Shown piece by piece: positions 45,353 to 55,068 of a stretch of DNA of 64,000 bases (its first letter is position 1; each line of letters begins with the position of its first letter). Position numbers and translations under genes: made by a program. The stretch is from Siphonobacter sp. BAB-5405 (GTDB lineage: Bacteria; Bacteroidota; Bacteroidia; Cytophagales; Spirosomataceae): assembly GCF_002872335.1 (NCBI RefSeq), contig NZ_NJAG01000005.1, positions 1 to 64,000 of the forward strand, read 5' to 3'. A model generated the notes under the pieces. The model saw only the letters and a program-made list of their open reading frames with translations, was not told the DNA's origin and did no database searches.

Positions 45353-46417
45353 TTAGCGTTTGGCCCGTTCATACTGTGGAACCCAGGCTATATCGTCCCC
45401 TAACACTTTAGCGGCATGCAGGGGAAAGTTGGGGTCACGGAGCGATTCGCGGGCGATTAAAATAAGATCGGCCTGCCCATTTTCGAGAATAGCTTCGGCT
45501 TGTTCCGCTTTCGTAATGATGCCTACCGCTCCGGTCAGCATACCGGACTCTTTTTTGATTTGCTCGGCAAAAGGTACCTGATAATTCGGTCCAGCCTGAA
45601 TGCGGGCGTAGGATACTAAACCGCCCGAAGAGGAATCGATTAGGTCCACTCCTTTCGTTTTCAGTACTTTCGCTAGTTGGACGGACTGCTCCACATCCCA
45701 ACCGCCTTCGGCCCAGTCACTCGCCGAAATCCGGACAAATACGGGTAATTCCTGCGGCCAGACCGTATGCACGGCTTCCAGTACTTCGAGTAACAAGCGA
45801 ATCCGGTTTTCAAAACTTCCACCGTAATCGTCCGTTCGCTGGTTACTTAAGGGCGAAAGAAACTGATGAATCAGATAGCCGTGAGCCGCGTGAATCTCGA
45901 TCAGTTCATACCCTGCCCGAAAAGAACGGCCGGCGGCTTCTTTAAAATCGTTGATCACTTTCGCAATACCCGCTTCGTCCAAGACCGTGGGAACGGGTTC
46001 TTCTTCCCGAAACGGAATAGCACTGGGGGCTACGGTTGTCCAGCCGCCCTCTTCCACAGGGACCTTGCCTTCTCCTTCCCAGGGACGACGCCCACTGGCT
46101 TTCCGACCGGCATGAGCCAGCTGAATCCCCGGTACTGCTCCCTGCTGGCGAATAAAAGTGGTAATCTGCTGAAGTTTATCGAGATGCTCATCCTGCCAGA
46201 TGCCCAGATCCTGGGGTGAAATACGCCCCTCGGGTGAAACGGCCGTAGCTTCCTGGATAATCAATCCGGCTCCGCCGATAGCCCGGGCTCCCAGATGCAC
46301 CAAATGCCAGTCGTTAGCAAAACCATCGACGGCCGAGTACTGGCACATGGGTGAAATGGCAATCCGATTGCGAAGCGTAATTTTTTTTAGCGTTAATGGA
46401 GCAAACAAACGTGACAT
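45353..46417 (-). CDS. namA: Old yellow enzyme-family NADPH-dependent ene-reductase (YqjM/NamA type)
   Basis: A 354-residue FMN oxidoreductase of the thermophilic-like OYE class. SRLFAPLTLKKITLRNRIAI and SPMCQYSA carry the Cys that modulates the flavin in YqjM; the substrate-binding His pair is in ELIEIHAAHGYLIHQFLSP; NIHTDxYGGS-type motif reads NQRTDDYGGSFENRIRLLLE. It reduces activated C=C bonds of enones, aldehydes or nitro compounds. Single gene on the minus strand, downstream of coaD by about 100 bases. Confidence 0.9.
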   Translation of the reverse strand: MSRLFAPLTLKKITLRNRIAISPMCQYSAVDGFANDWHLVHLGARAIGGAGLIIQEATAVSPEGRISPQDLGIWQDEHLDKLQQITTFIRQQGAVPGIQLAHAGRKASGRRPWEGEGKVPVEEGGWTTVAPSAIPFREEEPVPTVLDEAGIAKVINDFKEAAGRSFRAGYELIEIHAAHGYLIHQFLSPLSNQRTDDYGGSFENRIRLLLEVLEAVHTVWPQELPVFVRISASDWAEGGWDVEQSVQLAKVLKTKGVDLIDSSSGGLVSYARIQAGPNYQVPFAEQIKKESGMLTGAVGIITKAEQAEAILENGQADLILIARESLRDPNFPLHAAKVLGDDIAWVPQYERAKR

Positions 46418-46514
46418 ATTTCCAATGTTTTAAAATCCGAAGAAAGATCTGTCACTAAAAAAAATACGCCCGAAAAAGGTTCAGCATTCCTCTCTCGGCA
46501 AGCCGCGTATACAT

Positions 46515-46976
46515 TTACTCCAATTCACTGACGGGATAGGGCAAATACTGATCTACCCTGGCCCCGTAGCGGTGCAGGTCACGGATGATGGTACTGGAAA
46601 TGGGAGCCAGTTCCGGCGAACAGATCAGGAAAACCGTTTCTACGCCTTCGTATAAATCACGGTTTACCTGAGCAATGCTGTTTTCATACTCAAAATCCGT
46701 TGTATTTCGTAAGCCGCGTAACAGAAAAGTGGCTCCGTTGTCGCGGGCAACGCGGGCCGTTAGATCCTGGTACGGCACGACCTGGACCGGATCGTTGATG
46801 AACGTCCGCTGGATAGAGCGAGTCATGGGCTCCAGCGGGAAATGACGTTTTTTGTTGGAATTGTGGCCAATGCCAATGATGATTTCGTCGAACAGTTTCA
46901 GACCCCGCCGAACAATGTCTTCGTGTCCTTTCGTAAAAGGATCAAACGAACCGGGGAAAAAGGCAATACGAGGCAT
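46515..46976 (-). CDS. coaD: Phosphopantetheine adenylyltransferase
   Basis: Fourth step of CoA synthesis, transferring AMP to 4'-phosphopantetheine. The nucleotidyltransferase motif T/HxGH reads FPGSFDPFTKGHEDIVRRGL, with LLRGLRNTTDFEYENSIAQV for the pantetheine site and PISSTIIRDLHRYGARVDQY at the end. Length 153 residues is normal. It follows the DUF3822 gene by 36 bases, a conserved pair in Bacteroidota. Confidence 0.96.
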   Translation of the reverse strand: MPRIAFFPGSFDPFTKGHEDIVRRGLKLFDEIIIGIGHNSNKKRHFPLEPMTRSIQRTFINDPVQVVPYQDLTARVARDNGATFLLRGLRNTTDFEYENSIAQVNRDLYEGVETVFLICSPELAPISSTIIRDLHRYGARVDQYLPYPVSELE

Positions 46977-47012
46977 TCGGGCGATTGACGTTAAGCTTGT
47001 CAGGAAGAAAAT

Positions 47013-47855
47013 TTAACTGATTAAAGTAACCATCCGGTGAGACGGGACCTGATCGGCGGATAGCTCGGGAATAGCAACAGACTCCGGCAGACCCAGCGTT
47101 AACTGAGCCAGGTAGGGCAGTAAGCCCTGGTATACATCGGATGCTTCGGTAATCTCTCCGAAAGCCCAGGCCTGTACCACTTCCGTATTGACTTTAAGCT
47201 CGTGCAACACGAACAGGATGTAGTAAATTAAATCAGCAGAGGCCCGGTATACAAAGCGGTTGCAATAATGCAGCCTTCCGTTCTGTAAATAAATTAGCGT
47301 AGCAGCCTGTTTTTCTACGTACAGCAACAGGCCTTCTTCCGTAATTTTTGTACTGAGTTGCAGTAAAATATCGACCTGGTGAACGATCTGAATGGTTTCA
47401 AACGGGTATACTTCCAGCAGCCATTCCGTCCAGCTGACTGGTAGGGAAAAAACGGTGACGGCTTCCCACGCTGGATGTACGGTGTGTTGTACGGATTCGT
47501 GACTGGTTACCAGTCCACGTGCCAGCGACAGAGCCCGGGCCGCATATTCCTTCCGAAACAACGAAGTAGGCACCAGGGTAAAGGACTGATTGGAAATAAT
47601 GACCCGTACGGCTTTCCAGAACGTCTTTTGCGTCAATTCGTGCTCGCTGAGCAGACGTTGAATGGCCGTCAGGTACTCTTCTTCCGTGTTGACTTCCATC
47701 AGAGCATATTCGTCAAGCCAGAGGCAACGATTCCGAGCAGGATCGATGATACTGATTTGAAGTTCCTGCGATCCCAGTCCAAGTGTAAGAATATACGAAC
47801 TGACACTTGTCAGCGAAAGGGCTTCCTGCCGAAAGTGGGTAGCAGCGGTCATCAT
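47013..47855 (-). CDS. DUF3822 family protein (actin/FtsA-like fold)
   Basis: A 280-residue soluble protein matching the DUF3822 family by its layout: an opening strand region (YILTLGLGSQELQISIIDPA), ALMEVNTEEEYLTAIQRLL, VRVIISNQSFTLVPTSLFRK, TVFSLPVSWTEWLLEVYPFE and LLYVEKQAATLIYLQNGRLH. The family has an actin-like ATPase-type fold similar to FtsA/PilM but is not assigned a function. It is always close to coaD in Bacteroidota and here probably forms an operon with it. I see no catalytic motif. Confidence 0.8.
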   Translation of the reverse strand: MMTAATHFRQEALSLTSVSSYILTLGLGSQELQISIIDPARNRCLWLDEYALMEVNTEEEYLTAIQRLLSEHELTQKTFWKAVRVIISNQSFTLVPTSLFRKEYAARALSLARGLVTSHESVQHTVHPAWEAVTVFSLPVSWTEWLLEVYPFETIQIVHQVDILLQLSTKITEEGLLLYVEKQAATLIYLQNGRLHYCNRFVYRASADLIYYILFVLHELKVNTEVVQAWAFGEITEASDVYQGLLPYLAQLTLGLPESVAIPELSADQVPSHRMVTLIS

Positions 47856-47932
47856 CGAATGAGTATATAGGGATAAGGGGATTCAACACGATTCCGGCGA
47901 GCCAGGGTACCAACCCCCTCATCCCTGGCAGC

Positions 47933-48313
47933 CTAGGGCCGTCCGTCAGCGAACGCAGCCCGTACTACAAAGAACTTGGTTTCGCCGTCAAAGTCAAACT
48001 GAAAGAGTTTTTCTTCGTAATAAAGCGTTACCCGGCGGCCAGAGCGTAACGCTTCATTGATGGTATTGATCGTTGAATCTTTGCCCGAATCTACGCTAAA
48101 TTCCCATTTTTCAGCATTCATCTGGCCTGTACCTTCAGAAAAACCGCCCAGTAGCAACTCGCCTTCCCAGGTTTTGAATACGTAACCGCGTTTGCTGAAT
48201 CGAGTGATCGTTCCGGCTCGTTCGCCTTCTGAGTAATTAATGAGCGTCAATACCCAGAATACAAGAATGGTTACGACAAGTAAGCCGAGTAAAACTTTAC
48301 CAAAGGTTTTCAT
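47933..48313 (-). CDS. Small membrane-anchored protein of unknown function
   Basis: A 126-residue protein with one N-terminal membrane helix (GKVLLGLLVVTILVFWVLTL) and a beta-rich soluble part (ERAGTITRFSKRGYVFKTWE, then EGELLLGGFSEGTGQMNAEK and RRVTLYYEEKLFQFDFDGET). Similar short proteins occur in many Bacteroidota, sometimes under a misleading 6-phosphogluconate dehydrogenase label, which this sequence does not support. It sits upstream of DUF3822-coaD on the same strand, 77 bases away. Function unknown. Confidence 0.7.
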   Translation of the reverse strand: MKTFGKVLLGLLVVTILVFWVLTLINYSEGERAGTITRFSKRGYVFKTWEGELLLGGFSEGTGQMNAEKWEFSVDSGKDSTINTINEALRSGRRVTLYYEEKLFQFDFDGETKFFVVRAAFADGRP

Positions 48314-48494
48314 GATAGGTTGTTTAATTACGTTTGGAGCACCAGGTGTGGGTGTTACCAGCCTTTTCTCCGCAGGGTTGTTGTGCGATAGTTCAGGGCC
48401 TGGTGCGGGGCCAAAGAAAAGTACGTTTATTGAATTTTGCTTATGCTTCGTGTTTTTTTCCTAGCTATCGGCTTAAAAAATATTGCCAGCAAAA

Positions 48495-49739
48495 TTACTT
48501 GGAACGAATCGCCAGTACCGGATCCATCCGGGCGGCAATCCAGGCGGGTACGATGCCCGAAAGGAGTCCGATTGTACTGGATACGCCCAACCCAATCAGG
48601 ATGTTTCGCAGCGAAAGTTCGATGGTTAGGGTTTCCTGCGGATAAAAAGTCAGTAGCCAGACGAGCACGATCCCCACCAGACCGCCAATCAGGCTTAAGA
48701 AGATGGCTTCAAACAGGAATTGAAATAGTATAAAGTAAGTTTTCGCTCCCAGCGATTTCTGAATGCCAATCAGGTTTGTGCGTTCTTTTACGGATACGAA
48801 CATGATGTTGGCAATCCCGAATCCCCCAATAAGCAACGAAAACAAGGCAATAATGAGGCCTGCTCCGCGTAAGGCACTAAAGATCGTCTCGACAATGTTC
48901 TGAATGGCTTCGGGACGGTTGATGGAAAAGTTATCTTCCTGGTAGGGTTTAAGGCCGCGTTTGGTTCGCATCAGGCCCATTAGCTCGCCCTCAAGTTCCT
49001 GAAGTTTCTCGTCGCGGTCGTATCCTTTGATGGAAATATTCGGTTCGGAATACTTGGTATGAAAAAGTTTTGAAAAGGCCAGGTACGGGATATAGCAACG
49101 AATGTCGGGCTTACCGCCAATCTCAAACATACCCGTACCGATCCGTTCAATGACGCCGATTACCTGAAAACGCAAGCCTTTAATTTGGATGTAATTACCG
49201 ACGGCTTCTTCGTAGGGAAACAAATTAGCCGCAATGTCGGCTCCGATCACCGCCACATTACGGGCGGCCTCTTCTTCCATGGGGCTGAAGTAACGTCCTT
49301 TTTCGACGGGTAAATCCGAAATCTGATTGTACTGATAGGTGATTCCCCGCACACCCGCCGTCATTGAATTATTCCCGTGTTTAAGCGTTTGTCCACCCCG
49401 CCCGTCCGAAATGGCGATGTACTGGGCATTCTCCAGATTACGTTCCAGAAAACGATATTCAGAAAAACTCGGAGCAGGGCGACGGAAGTATTTCCACCAG
49501 GCGTAATTCGGCTCGCTGTAATCCCAGGACCATTTGGATACAAACAGCGTATTACTGCCCGTAAAACTCAGGCTTTCCCGGATGCTGTTTTCCAGGGAAT
49601 CGACCATTGTAAAAACGGCAATGATGGAAAAAATCCCAACCGTTACACCCAATAGCGAAAGGATGGTACGCAGGAGGTTTGACCGCAGGGCCTGCCAGGC
49701 GAAACGGAGGCTTTCGAACACTTGTCGAAGAAATTTCAT
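48495..49739 (-). CDS. ABC transporter permease (MacB/FtsX type)
   Basis: A 414-residue permease with the MacB-like order: first membrane helix (LSLLGVTVGIFSIIAVFTMV), a large periplasmic domain (about 45-285; RYFSPMEEEAARNVAVIGAD, GLRFQVIGVIERIGTGMFEI) and three C-terminal helices (AGLIIALFSLLIGGFGIANI, ILFQFLFEAIFLSLIGGLVG, ILIGLGVSSTIGLLSGIVPA) of the FtsX domain. The family couples to an ATPase and moves lipoproteins, peptides or drugs across the envelope; no ATPase gene is next to it. Start taken at MKFLRQVFE; a 21-codon extension to 49802 lacks family likeness. Confidence 0.85.
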   Translation of the reverse strand: MKFLRQVFESLRFAWQALRSNLLRTILSLLGVTVGIFSIIAVFTMVDSLENSIRESLSFTGSNTLFVSKWSWDYSEPNYAWWKYFRRPAPSFSEYRFLERNLENAQYIAISDGRGGQTLKHGNNSMTAGVRGITYQYNQISDLPVEKGRYFSPMEEEAARNVAVIGADIAANLFPYEEAVGNYIQIKGLRFQVIGVIERIGTGMFEIGGKPDIRCYIPYLAFSKLFHTKYSEPNISIKGYDRDEKLQELEGELMGLMRTKRGLKPYQEDNFSINRPEAIQNIVETIFSALRGAGLIIALFSLLIGGFGIANIMFVSVKERTNLIGIQKSLGAKTYFILFQFLFEAIFLSLIGGLVGIVLVWLLTFYPQETLTIELSLRNILIGLGVSSTIGLLSGIVPAWIAARMDPVLAIRSK

Positions 49740-49948
49740 ACCGGGAATTCTTCTCGTCATTAGGGAAAATCTAAAGTAGAACGATCGCCCCGTCGGGTGC
49801 AAGCAAAATGTGGAGGAAAGGCCTGTTTTTCTGGGTTAAACGGCACCCAGCATTTAAAAGATTTTCACAAAAAATCCAAAAAAGCTTGACATTCGGTAGT
49901 AAGAAATTGCATATTTAGCCAAAACTATCTGGTATCTAGCTGAATTCC

Positions 49949-51004
49949 ATGAAGTTATCCGAATTTAAATTTGATTTGCCGCAAAATCTTATCGCTCTTC
50001 ACCCGGCCGAACGCGGCGATTCCCGGCTGATGGTAGTTAACCGGCAAACCAAGCAAATTGAACATCGAAAATTCGGTGACATTGTATCATACTTCGGCGA
50101 CGGAGATACCATGGTAGTCAACGATACGAAAGTTTTTCCGGCCCGTCTCTACGGAAGCAAGGAAAAAACCGGTGCTCAAATTGAAGTTTTCCTGTTGCGG
50201 GAGCTGAACCGTGAACATCGCCTCTGGGACGTACTCGTTGACCCGGCCCGTAAAATTCGGGTGGGCAATAAGTTATACTTTGGCGACAGTGATCTGGTAG
50301 CCGAGGTGATTGATAACACGACTTCCCGGGGCCGTACCATTCGGTTCCTGTACGACGGTGATCACAGTGCCCTGATGAAGGCCATCCACGAACTGGGTGA
50401 AACGCCGCTACCGGAGGAAATCAAAAACCGTCGTAAAACGACCGATGAAGATCGCGAACGTTACCAGACGATTTTTGCCGATGATAATAAGGTAGGAGCC
50501 GTAGCTGCCCCAACGGCAGGCTTGCACTTTACCAAGAACATCGTCAAGCGAATGGAAATCAACGGAACGCAATTTACGCCCATCACTCTGCATGTGGGAT
50601 TGGGTACGTTCCGTCAGGTTGACGTGGAAGATTTGACTAAACACAAAACGGATTCCGAGCCGTATTTCATTCCACCCGTTACGGCTGAGGTGGTTAATGC
50701 TTCGCTCGACGCCAATAAACGCGTTTGTTCTGTTGGAAATACCGTACTGAAAACGCTGGAATCATCCGTATCGGCGAATTCCCGCCTGAAACCGAGTGAA
50801 GGCTGGACCGATCGGTTCATTTTTCCTCCGTACGACTTCAAAATCAGTAATGCCCTGCTGACCAATCTACACTTGCCCGAGTCCGTACTACTGATGGGCG
50901 TTTGTGCCTTCGGTGGTTATGATCTCGTCATGCAGGCCTATGAGATTGCGATGAAGGAGAAATACAAGTTCTTTAGTTACGGTGATCTAATGTTGATTTT
51001 ATAG
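49949..51004 (+). CDS. queA: tRNA preQ1(34) S-adenosylmethionine ribosyltransferase-isomerase
   Basis: Moves the ribosyl part of SAM to 7-aminomethyl-7-deazaguanine in tRNA, forming epoxyqueuosine. It opens [20 protein letters not shown] with [12 protein letters not shown], has [20 protein letters not shown] and [18 protein letters not shown], and ends [20 protein letters not shown], all typical. Length 351 residues is standard. Followed immediately by a terminator, so transcription of ispD is probably separate or partial. No other queuosine gene is in the window. Confidence 0.96.
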   Translation: MKLSEFKFDLPQNLIALHPAERGDSRLMVVNRQTKQIEHRKFGDIVSYFGDGDTMVVNDTKVFPARLYGSKEKTGAQIEVFLLRELNREHRLWDVLVDPARKIRVGNKLYFGDSDLVAEVIDNTTSRGRTIRFLYDGDHSALMKAIHELGETPLPEEIKNRRKTTDEDRERYQTIFADDNKVGAVAAPTAGLHFTKNIVKRMEINGTQFTPITLHVGLGTFRQVDVEDLTKHKTDSEPYFIPPVTAEVVNASLDANKRVCSVGNTVLKTLESSVSANSRLKPSEGWTDRFIFPPYDFKISNALLTNLHLPESVLLMGVCAFGGYDLVMQAYEIAMKEKYKFFSYGDLMLIL

Positions 51005-51006
51005 CC

Positions 51007-51041
51007 AAAACCGGACGTGTACTAGCCATACGTCCGGTTTT
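51007..51041 (+). terminator. Terminator after queA
   Basis: Perfect 12-bp stem (AAAACCGGACGT / ACGTCCGGTTTT) with an 11-base loop and a T-run, two bases past the queA stop codon and only 16 bases before ispD. Confidence 0.85.
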
Positions 51042-51056
51042 TGCGTTTTTCTCTGC

Positions 51057-51737
51057 ATGAAGCAATACGCCATTCTGGTGGCGGGCGGAAGTGGCAGCCG
51101 TATGGGTGTTGCCCTGCCCAAGCAATTTCTATCCGTTGCGGGTAAGCCTATTCTGGTTCATACGCTCGAACGGTTTCTGGCCTATTCTGCCGATCTTCAG
51201 ATTATTCTTTGTCTCCCGGCCGATCAGCTGGCCTACTGGCAGGAGCTCAAACAAGCGTACCCCCTTCCCTTTAGGCACCCTATCATCGAAACGCCCGGAG
51301 GAGCGAGTCGCTTCCAATCCGTGCGGAATGGCCTGCAGCGTATTGAGGGAAGCGAAGGACTCGTAGCTGTGCACGATGGAGTACGTCCCTTCGTTCCGGT
51401 AGAGGTCATCGCCGAAAGTTTTCGTACGGCCGCTCAGAAGGGCACGGCGGTAGTATCCGTAGCCGCGAAAGATTCAATCCGACTGGTGCACAGCGAAACG
51501 GAAAACCAGGCCCTTGATCGTTCCCGATTACGACTGGTACAAACACCGCAAACGTTTCAGGTAGCTGTATTGAAGAAGGCGTTCGAACAATCCGAAAGTC
51601 CGTTATTCACAGACGATGCCAGCGTAGCCGAAGCAGCCGGATTTCCGATTTTCCTCGTGGAAGGTTCATACGAAAATATCAAAATTACGACACCCGAAGA
51701 TTTATGGATGGCCGAAGCCATCCTTCAACGGTCCTAA
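51057..51737 (+). CDS. ispD: 2-C-methyl-D-erythritol 4-phosphate cytidylyltransferase
   Basis: Third step of the MEP pathway to isoprenoids: CTP plus MEP to CDP-ME. The nucleotidyltransferase N-terminus ILVAGGSGSRMGVALPKQFL with the Gly-rich loop and Lys is present, as are VHDGVRPFVPVEVIAESF and SPLFTDDASVAEAAGFPIFL, then ENIKITTPEDLWMAEAIL. Length 226 residues is normal. It begins shortly after the queA terminator, without ispF fused or adjacent. Confidence 0.95.
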   Translation: MKQYAILVAGGSGSRMGVALPKQFLSVAGKPILVHTLERFLAYSADLQIILCLPADQLAYWQELKQAYPLPFRHPIIETPGGASRFQSVRNGLQRIEGSEGLVAVHDGVRPFVPVEVIAESFRTAAQKGTAVVSVAAKDSIRLVHSETENQALDRSRLRLVQTPQTFQVAVLKKAFEQSESPLFTDDASVAEAAGFPIFLVEGSYENIKITTPEDLWMAEAILQRS

Positions 51738-51925
51738 TTCAGGCCCACCTCTTCCTTTAGTTCATTAACTTTTCTTACAAAAAAATATTCCGCATTAGAA
51801 TTTACTAATCTGATGTGGATAACTCTTGTTTCTGCCGAAAACATGAGTCAAAATCCTTATATTTACTGATTGCCCATTTCAGGGTAGCTTTTATTTTTTA
51901 TATATTCCTTCCTCATACTAGCTTT

Positions 51926-52885
51926 ATGCATCACACGTCTCCGCCTCTCTTACAAGCAGCTATCGCCTCGACTAGCCGAGGCCCGGTACAACGTTTTCTA
52001 CGTAGTCAGATCCGGGTCTTTCGTCAAACGTCCCCCCGACAAATCATTAAGGATAATCTGCTTATCGCGATGGGAATTTTCACCGCTGCCATTGGGCTTC
52101 GCGGCTTTCTTCTTCCCAGCGAATTTCTGGACGGCGGAGTAACGGGTATTTCGCTGCTGGTTCGGGCACTGACGGGCTGGGATCTTTCCATTCTTTTGAT
52201 TGCCTTTAATATTCCGTTTATCGTTCTGGGTTATCGACAGATTTCTCTGGGTTTTGCGATACGTACGCTGGTAGCCATTATCTGCCTGGCCTTGTGTCTC
52301 GCTTTTCTGCAGCTGCCCGTCTTCACGCACGATAAGCTATTGATTGCCGTCTTCGGCGGATTCTTTCTCGGGGCGGGTATCGGTATGTCTATTCGAGGTG
52401 GCTGCGTACTTGACGGTACTGAAATTCTGGCTCTGTACCTGAGCCGTAAGACAGGGTTTACGGTAGGCGACATCATCATGGCGATTAACGTCTGCATTTT
52501 TAGCGTCTCAGCGATCCTGATTAACGTTGAAACGGCTCTCTACGCCATGCTTACTTACTTCTCGGCTTCCCGTACCATTGAATTCATTATTACGGGTCTG
52601 GAAGAATATACGGCCATCACCATCGTTTCGGAAAAGAGTGAGTACATCCGGCGAATGATTGTGAATGAGATGGGTCGCGGCGTAACCATGTTCAAAGGAC
52701 AACGGGGATTCGGCAAACGCGGCGAACGCGACGGCGATATTGACATTGTGTATACCGTAATTACTCGACTGGAAATTACACGGCTTAAAAATGCCGTCGC
52801 CAAAATCGATAATCAAGCCTTTATCGTGCAGCACAGCATCCAGGATACTAAAGGCGGAATGATTAAAAAACGAGCCTTTCACTGA
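51926..52885 (+). CDS. YitT family membrane protein (DUF161/DUF2179)
   Basis: A 319-residue protein with five or six membrane helices (MGIFTAAIGLRGFLLPSEFL and DGGVTGISLLVRALTG, LLIAVFGGFFLGAGIGMSIR) and a C-terminal cytoplasmic DUF2179 domain (FIITGLEEYTAITIVSEKSE, VYTVITRLEITRLKNAVAKI). The order DUF161-DUF2179 is that of YitT-type proteins of unknown transport function. The start MHHTSPPL is chosen over a GTG at 51815. Terminator follows. Confidence 0.85.
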   Translation: MHHTSPPLLQAAIASTSRGPVQRFLRSQIRVFRQTSPRQIIKDNLLIAMGIFTAAIGLRGFLLPSEFLDGGVTGISLLVRALTGWDLSILLIAFNIPFIVLGYRQISLGFAIRTLVAIICLALCLAFLQLPVFTHDKLLIAVFGGFFLGAGIGMSIRGGCVLDGTEILALYLSRKTGFTVGDIIMAINVCIFSVSAILINVETALYAMLTYFSASRTIEFIITGLEEYTAITIVSEKSEYIRRMIVNEMGRGVTMFKGQRGFGKRGERDGDIDIVYTVITRLEITRLKNAVAKIDNQAFIVQHSIQDTKGGMIKKRAFH

Positions 52886-52889
52886 TCAG

Positions 52890-52912
52890 CTGCCAGCCCA
52901 CCAGGCTGGCAG
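52890..52912 (+). terminator. Terminator after the YitT gene
   Basis: Perfect 9-bp stem (CTGCCAGCC / GGCTGGCAG), 5-base loop and TTTTT, four bases after the stop codon. Confidence 0.85.
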
Positions 52913-53049
52913 TTTTTCTATCCATTCAAGGATAACCGGACGTAACTTTTTAAGCAATTCTTTGCTTACTCTCCCCGAAGGATCTCACTCATTTTCAGCC
53001 CCACCCGATTTCCTAAAACTATTTATCGAAAAAAACGAAAAAAATAGTT

Positions 53050-53073
53050 GTTAAACTAAAATATTAGTTTAAC
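53050..53073. promoter_or_regulatory. Palindromic operator before blaI
   Basis: GTTAAACTAA and TTAGTTTAAC form a perfect 10-bp inverted repeat with a 4-base centre, just before AACCTTTG, which resembles a -7 box. A shorter version of the same palindrome lies before the TonB gene (56416-56431). BlaI/MecI repressors bind such symmetrical sites and control their own genes, so this is a likely BlaI operator. Confidence 0.65.
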
Positions 53074-53153
53074 CTTTGAAGCAAGGATACTTCTGCAAGA
53101 CGGAAAGGTCTATAGTTTTGATCATTGAAGTATTCATTAAACGATGCACAATT

Positions 53154-53525
53154 ATGGTTGAAAAAGAACTTACCCGGGCCGAGGAGCAGATCATGCACGT
53201 ACTCTGGACACTGGAAAAAGGTTTTGTCAAAGACGTTCTAGATCAATTACCTGAGCCGAAACCGGCCTACAATACCGTTTCTACCATTATCCGGATTCTG
53301 GAACAGAAAGGCTTCGCAGGGCATACAGCCTATGGCAAATCGCACCAGTACCATCCCCTTATTACGAAGGAACAGTACCGGACGTTTGCCACCGAAAAAC
53401 TAATGGAAGGGTATTTCGGCAATTCCATCGGCAGTTTGTTTTCGTTTTTCGTGAAGAAGAAGAAAGTAGAGCTTAACGAAGCTGACGATATTCTGAAAAT
53501 GATTGAACAGATGAAGAAGCAGTAA
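53154..53525 (+). CDS. blaI: BlaI/MecI/CopY-family transcriptional repressor
   Basis: A 123-residue winged-helix repressor: LTRAEEQIMHVLWTLEKGFV, then KDVLDQLPEPKPAYNTVSTI and RILEQKGFAGHTAYGKSHQY, the classic BlaI DNA-binding domain with the Tyr-Asn-Thr recognition helix, followed by a short dimer helix region ending EADDILKMIEQMKKQ. The ORF also continues 26 codons upstream to 53076 without likeness to the family. In known systems an M56 peptidase cleaves BlaI after a signal; here the M56 gene is directly downstream. A strong palindrome lies about 80 bases upstream. Confidence 0.92.
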   Translation: MVEKELTRAEEQIMHVLWTLEKGFVKDVLDQLPEPKPAYNTVSTIIRILEQKGFAGHTAYGKSHQYHPLITKEQYRTFATEKLMEGYFGNSIGSLFSFFVKKKKVELNEADDILKMIEQMKKQ

Positions 53526-53622
53526 ACGTTGCTTTGCGTCCGTTCCGCTTCTACCCTACACGGGTAAGGGCAGCCCACACCCTCTATCCACCTTTAAACG
53601 ACCGAAAGGCCACTCCAACGGT

Positions 53623-54894
53623 ATGAATTGGTTGCACTATCTCCTGCAAGTAAATCTGTATTTGGCTGGTTTTTATGGGTTTTACTGTATCCTGCTTCGG
53701 CGGGAAACCTTTCACCAGCTTAATCGCAGCTTTTTGCTGGCAGGTACAGCACTGGCTTTCTTTATTCCCGCCATCCAGTCCGACTGGGTACGGAGCTGGT
53801 TTGTAACGCAGCAGGTCAATGAATCGATTTACGCCTATTATAATCCAGGGGTGGTATTCATTCGGCCTGATTACCTGGACAACCACGAATCGGTTCATCC
53901 ACTCGCCTGGGGACACGTGCTGGCGGTCGTTTACATGTGTGGGATGCTTTTTCTGTTAGGCAAGTTCGCCTTCCAGCTCATGCGACTGAGCGATCTGATT
54001 CGGTACCGGTACCACCGTAAAGCGAATACGGCTTTTGCGTTTTTCAATCACTTTTTCGTCGGTAAAAATTTACCTAACCGACAAACGATTGAAGCCCACG
54101 AACGCGTCCATGTACGGCAGCTTCACTCCGCAGACGTGATCTTTTTTGAGTTGGTCGCCATTATCAACTGGTTCAATCCACTGGTTTACTTAATGAAGCA
54201 GGACATTCGTCTCTTGCACGAATACCTAGCGGATGAAGTGGCCAGTAAATGCGAACCCAGTCGGGCCGATTACGCCATGCTGTTATTTTCCCAGCAGTTT
54301 GGGGTCAATACGACGGATTTAGTTCATCCTTTTTTTAATAAATCGCTTCTTAAACCTCGAATCAGTATGTTACAGAAAACACCTTCCAGCACTGCGGCTC
54401 TGGGTAAGTATGGATTGATTTTCCCCGTCTTTGGGACCATGCTCTTTCTTTCAACCGCTTTTTCGGAGCAAGTAACGGCTCAATCCCAACCTGCTACGCC
54501 TGCGACTTCTTCGCAAAAGCCCGCAAAAACCAGCCAGCCCGCTCCCGACCCTGATGTGTATACCGTTGTTGATAAAGCAGCTGGATTTCCGGGTGGTCAG
54601 AGGGCTATGTATGATTTTCTGGCTAAAACCGTTAAATATCCGAAGCCTGCGGCACGAGCCAATGTCGGAGGAAGAGTGTTCACCCGATTCGTGGTCGAAA
54701 AAGATGGCTCGCTTAGTAATATTGAGATTGCAAAAGGCCTGGGTTTTGGTTGTGACGAAGAAGCTCTGCGAGTCTTAAACGCCATGCCGAAATGGGAACC
54801 GGGTATAGTTAAGGGAGAAACCGTTCGTAGCTACTACAACTTGCCGATTTTCTTTAAGATGGACAAAAAGAAAACAGCTAAAACTTCCAAGTAA
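53623..54894 (+). CDS. M56 (BlaR1-type) metallopeptidase fused to a TonB C-terminal domain
   Basis: A 423-residue membrane protein. Membrane helices cover about 5-50 and 95-120; the M56 zinc site HERVH (His159, Glu160, His163) lies in QTIEAHERVHVRQLHSADVI, with LLHEYLADEVA further on; another helix is near 265-285 (GLIFPVFGTMLFLSTAF). After a Pro/Ala linker comes a TonB C-terminal domain (about 325-420; FPGGQRAMYDFLAKTVKYPK, VVEKDGSLSNIEIAKGLGFG). It takes the place of the sensor domain of BlaR1. Likely role: inner-membrane protease that inactivates the BlaI repressor and contacts an outer-membrane partner through TonB. Operon with blaI, 97 bases apart. Confidence 0.9.
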   Translation: MNWLHYLLQVNLYLAGFYGFYCILLRRETFHQLNRSFLLAGTALAFFIPAIQSDWVRSWFVTQQVNESIYAYYNPGVVFIRPDYLDNHESVHPLAWGHVLAVVYMCGMLFLLGKFAFQLMRLSDLIRYRYHRKANTAFAFFNHFFVGKNLPNRQTIEAHERVHVRQLHSADVIFFELVAIINWFNPLVYLMKQDIRLLHEYLADEVASKCEPSRADYAMLLFSQQFGVNTTDLVHPFFNKSLLKPRISMLQKTPSSTAALGKYGLIFPVFGTMLFLSTAFSEQVTAQSQPATPATSSQKPAKTSQPAPDPDVYTVVDKAAGFPGGQRAMYDFLAKTVKYPKPAARANVGGRVFTRFVVEKDGSLSNIEIAKGLGFGCDEEALRVLNAMPKWEPGIVKGETVRSYYNLPIFFKMDKKKTAKTSK

Positions 54895-55068
54895 AGCTTT
54901 GCTGCAACAGTGGCCATTTTCACGGGAATGCTTCCCTGATTGGTTCTTTTACGCATAAATTTGCTCCCCGCGACGTATACGATCTAGCGTAGTATACGAT
55001 TTCATCCAATACTATTCTCTTTTCTGTAATTGGTACCCTTAGCGTAACACTTCAATTCACTTATCGCT

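Noticed and set aside
48339-48406. Inverted repeat GCACCAGG / CCTGGTGC between the ABC permease and the small membrane protein gene
   Set aside because: The arms are only 8 bp with a loop of about 50 bases and no T-run; too weak to call.
53154-54894. Classical penicillin-resistance locus (blaI-blaR1)
   Set aside because: The M56 protein has a TonB domain instead of a penicillin-binding sensor and no beta-lactamase gene follows.
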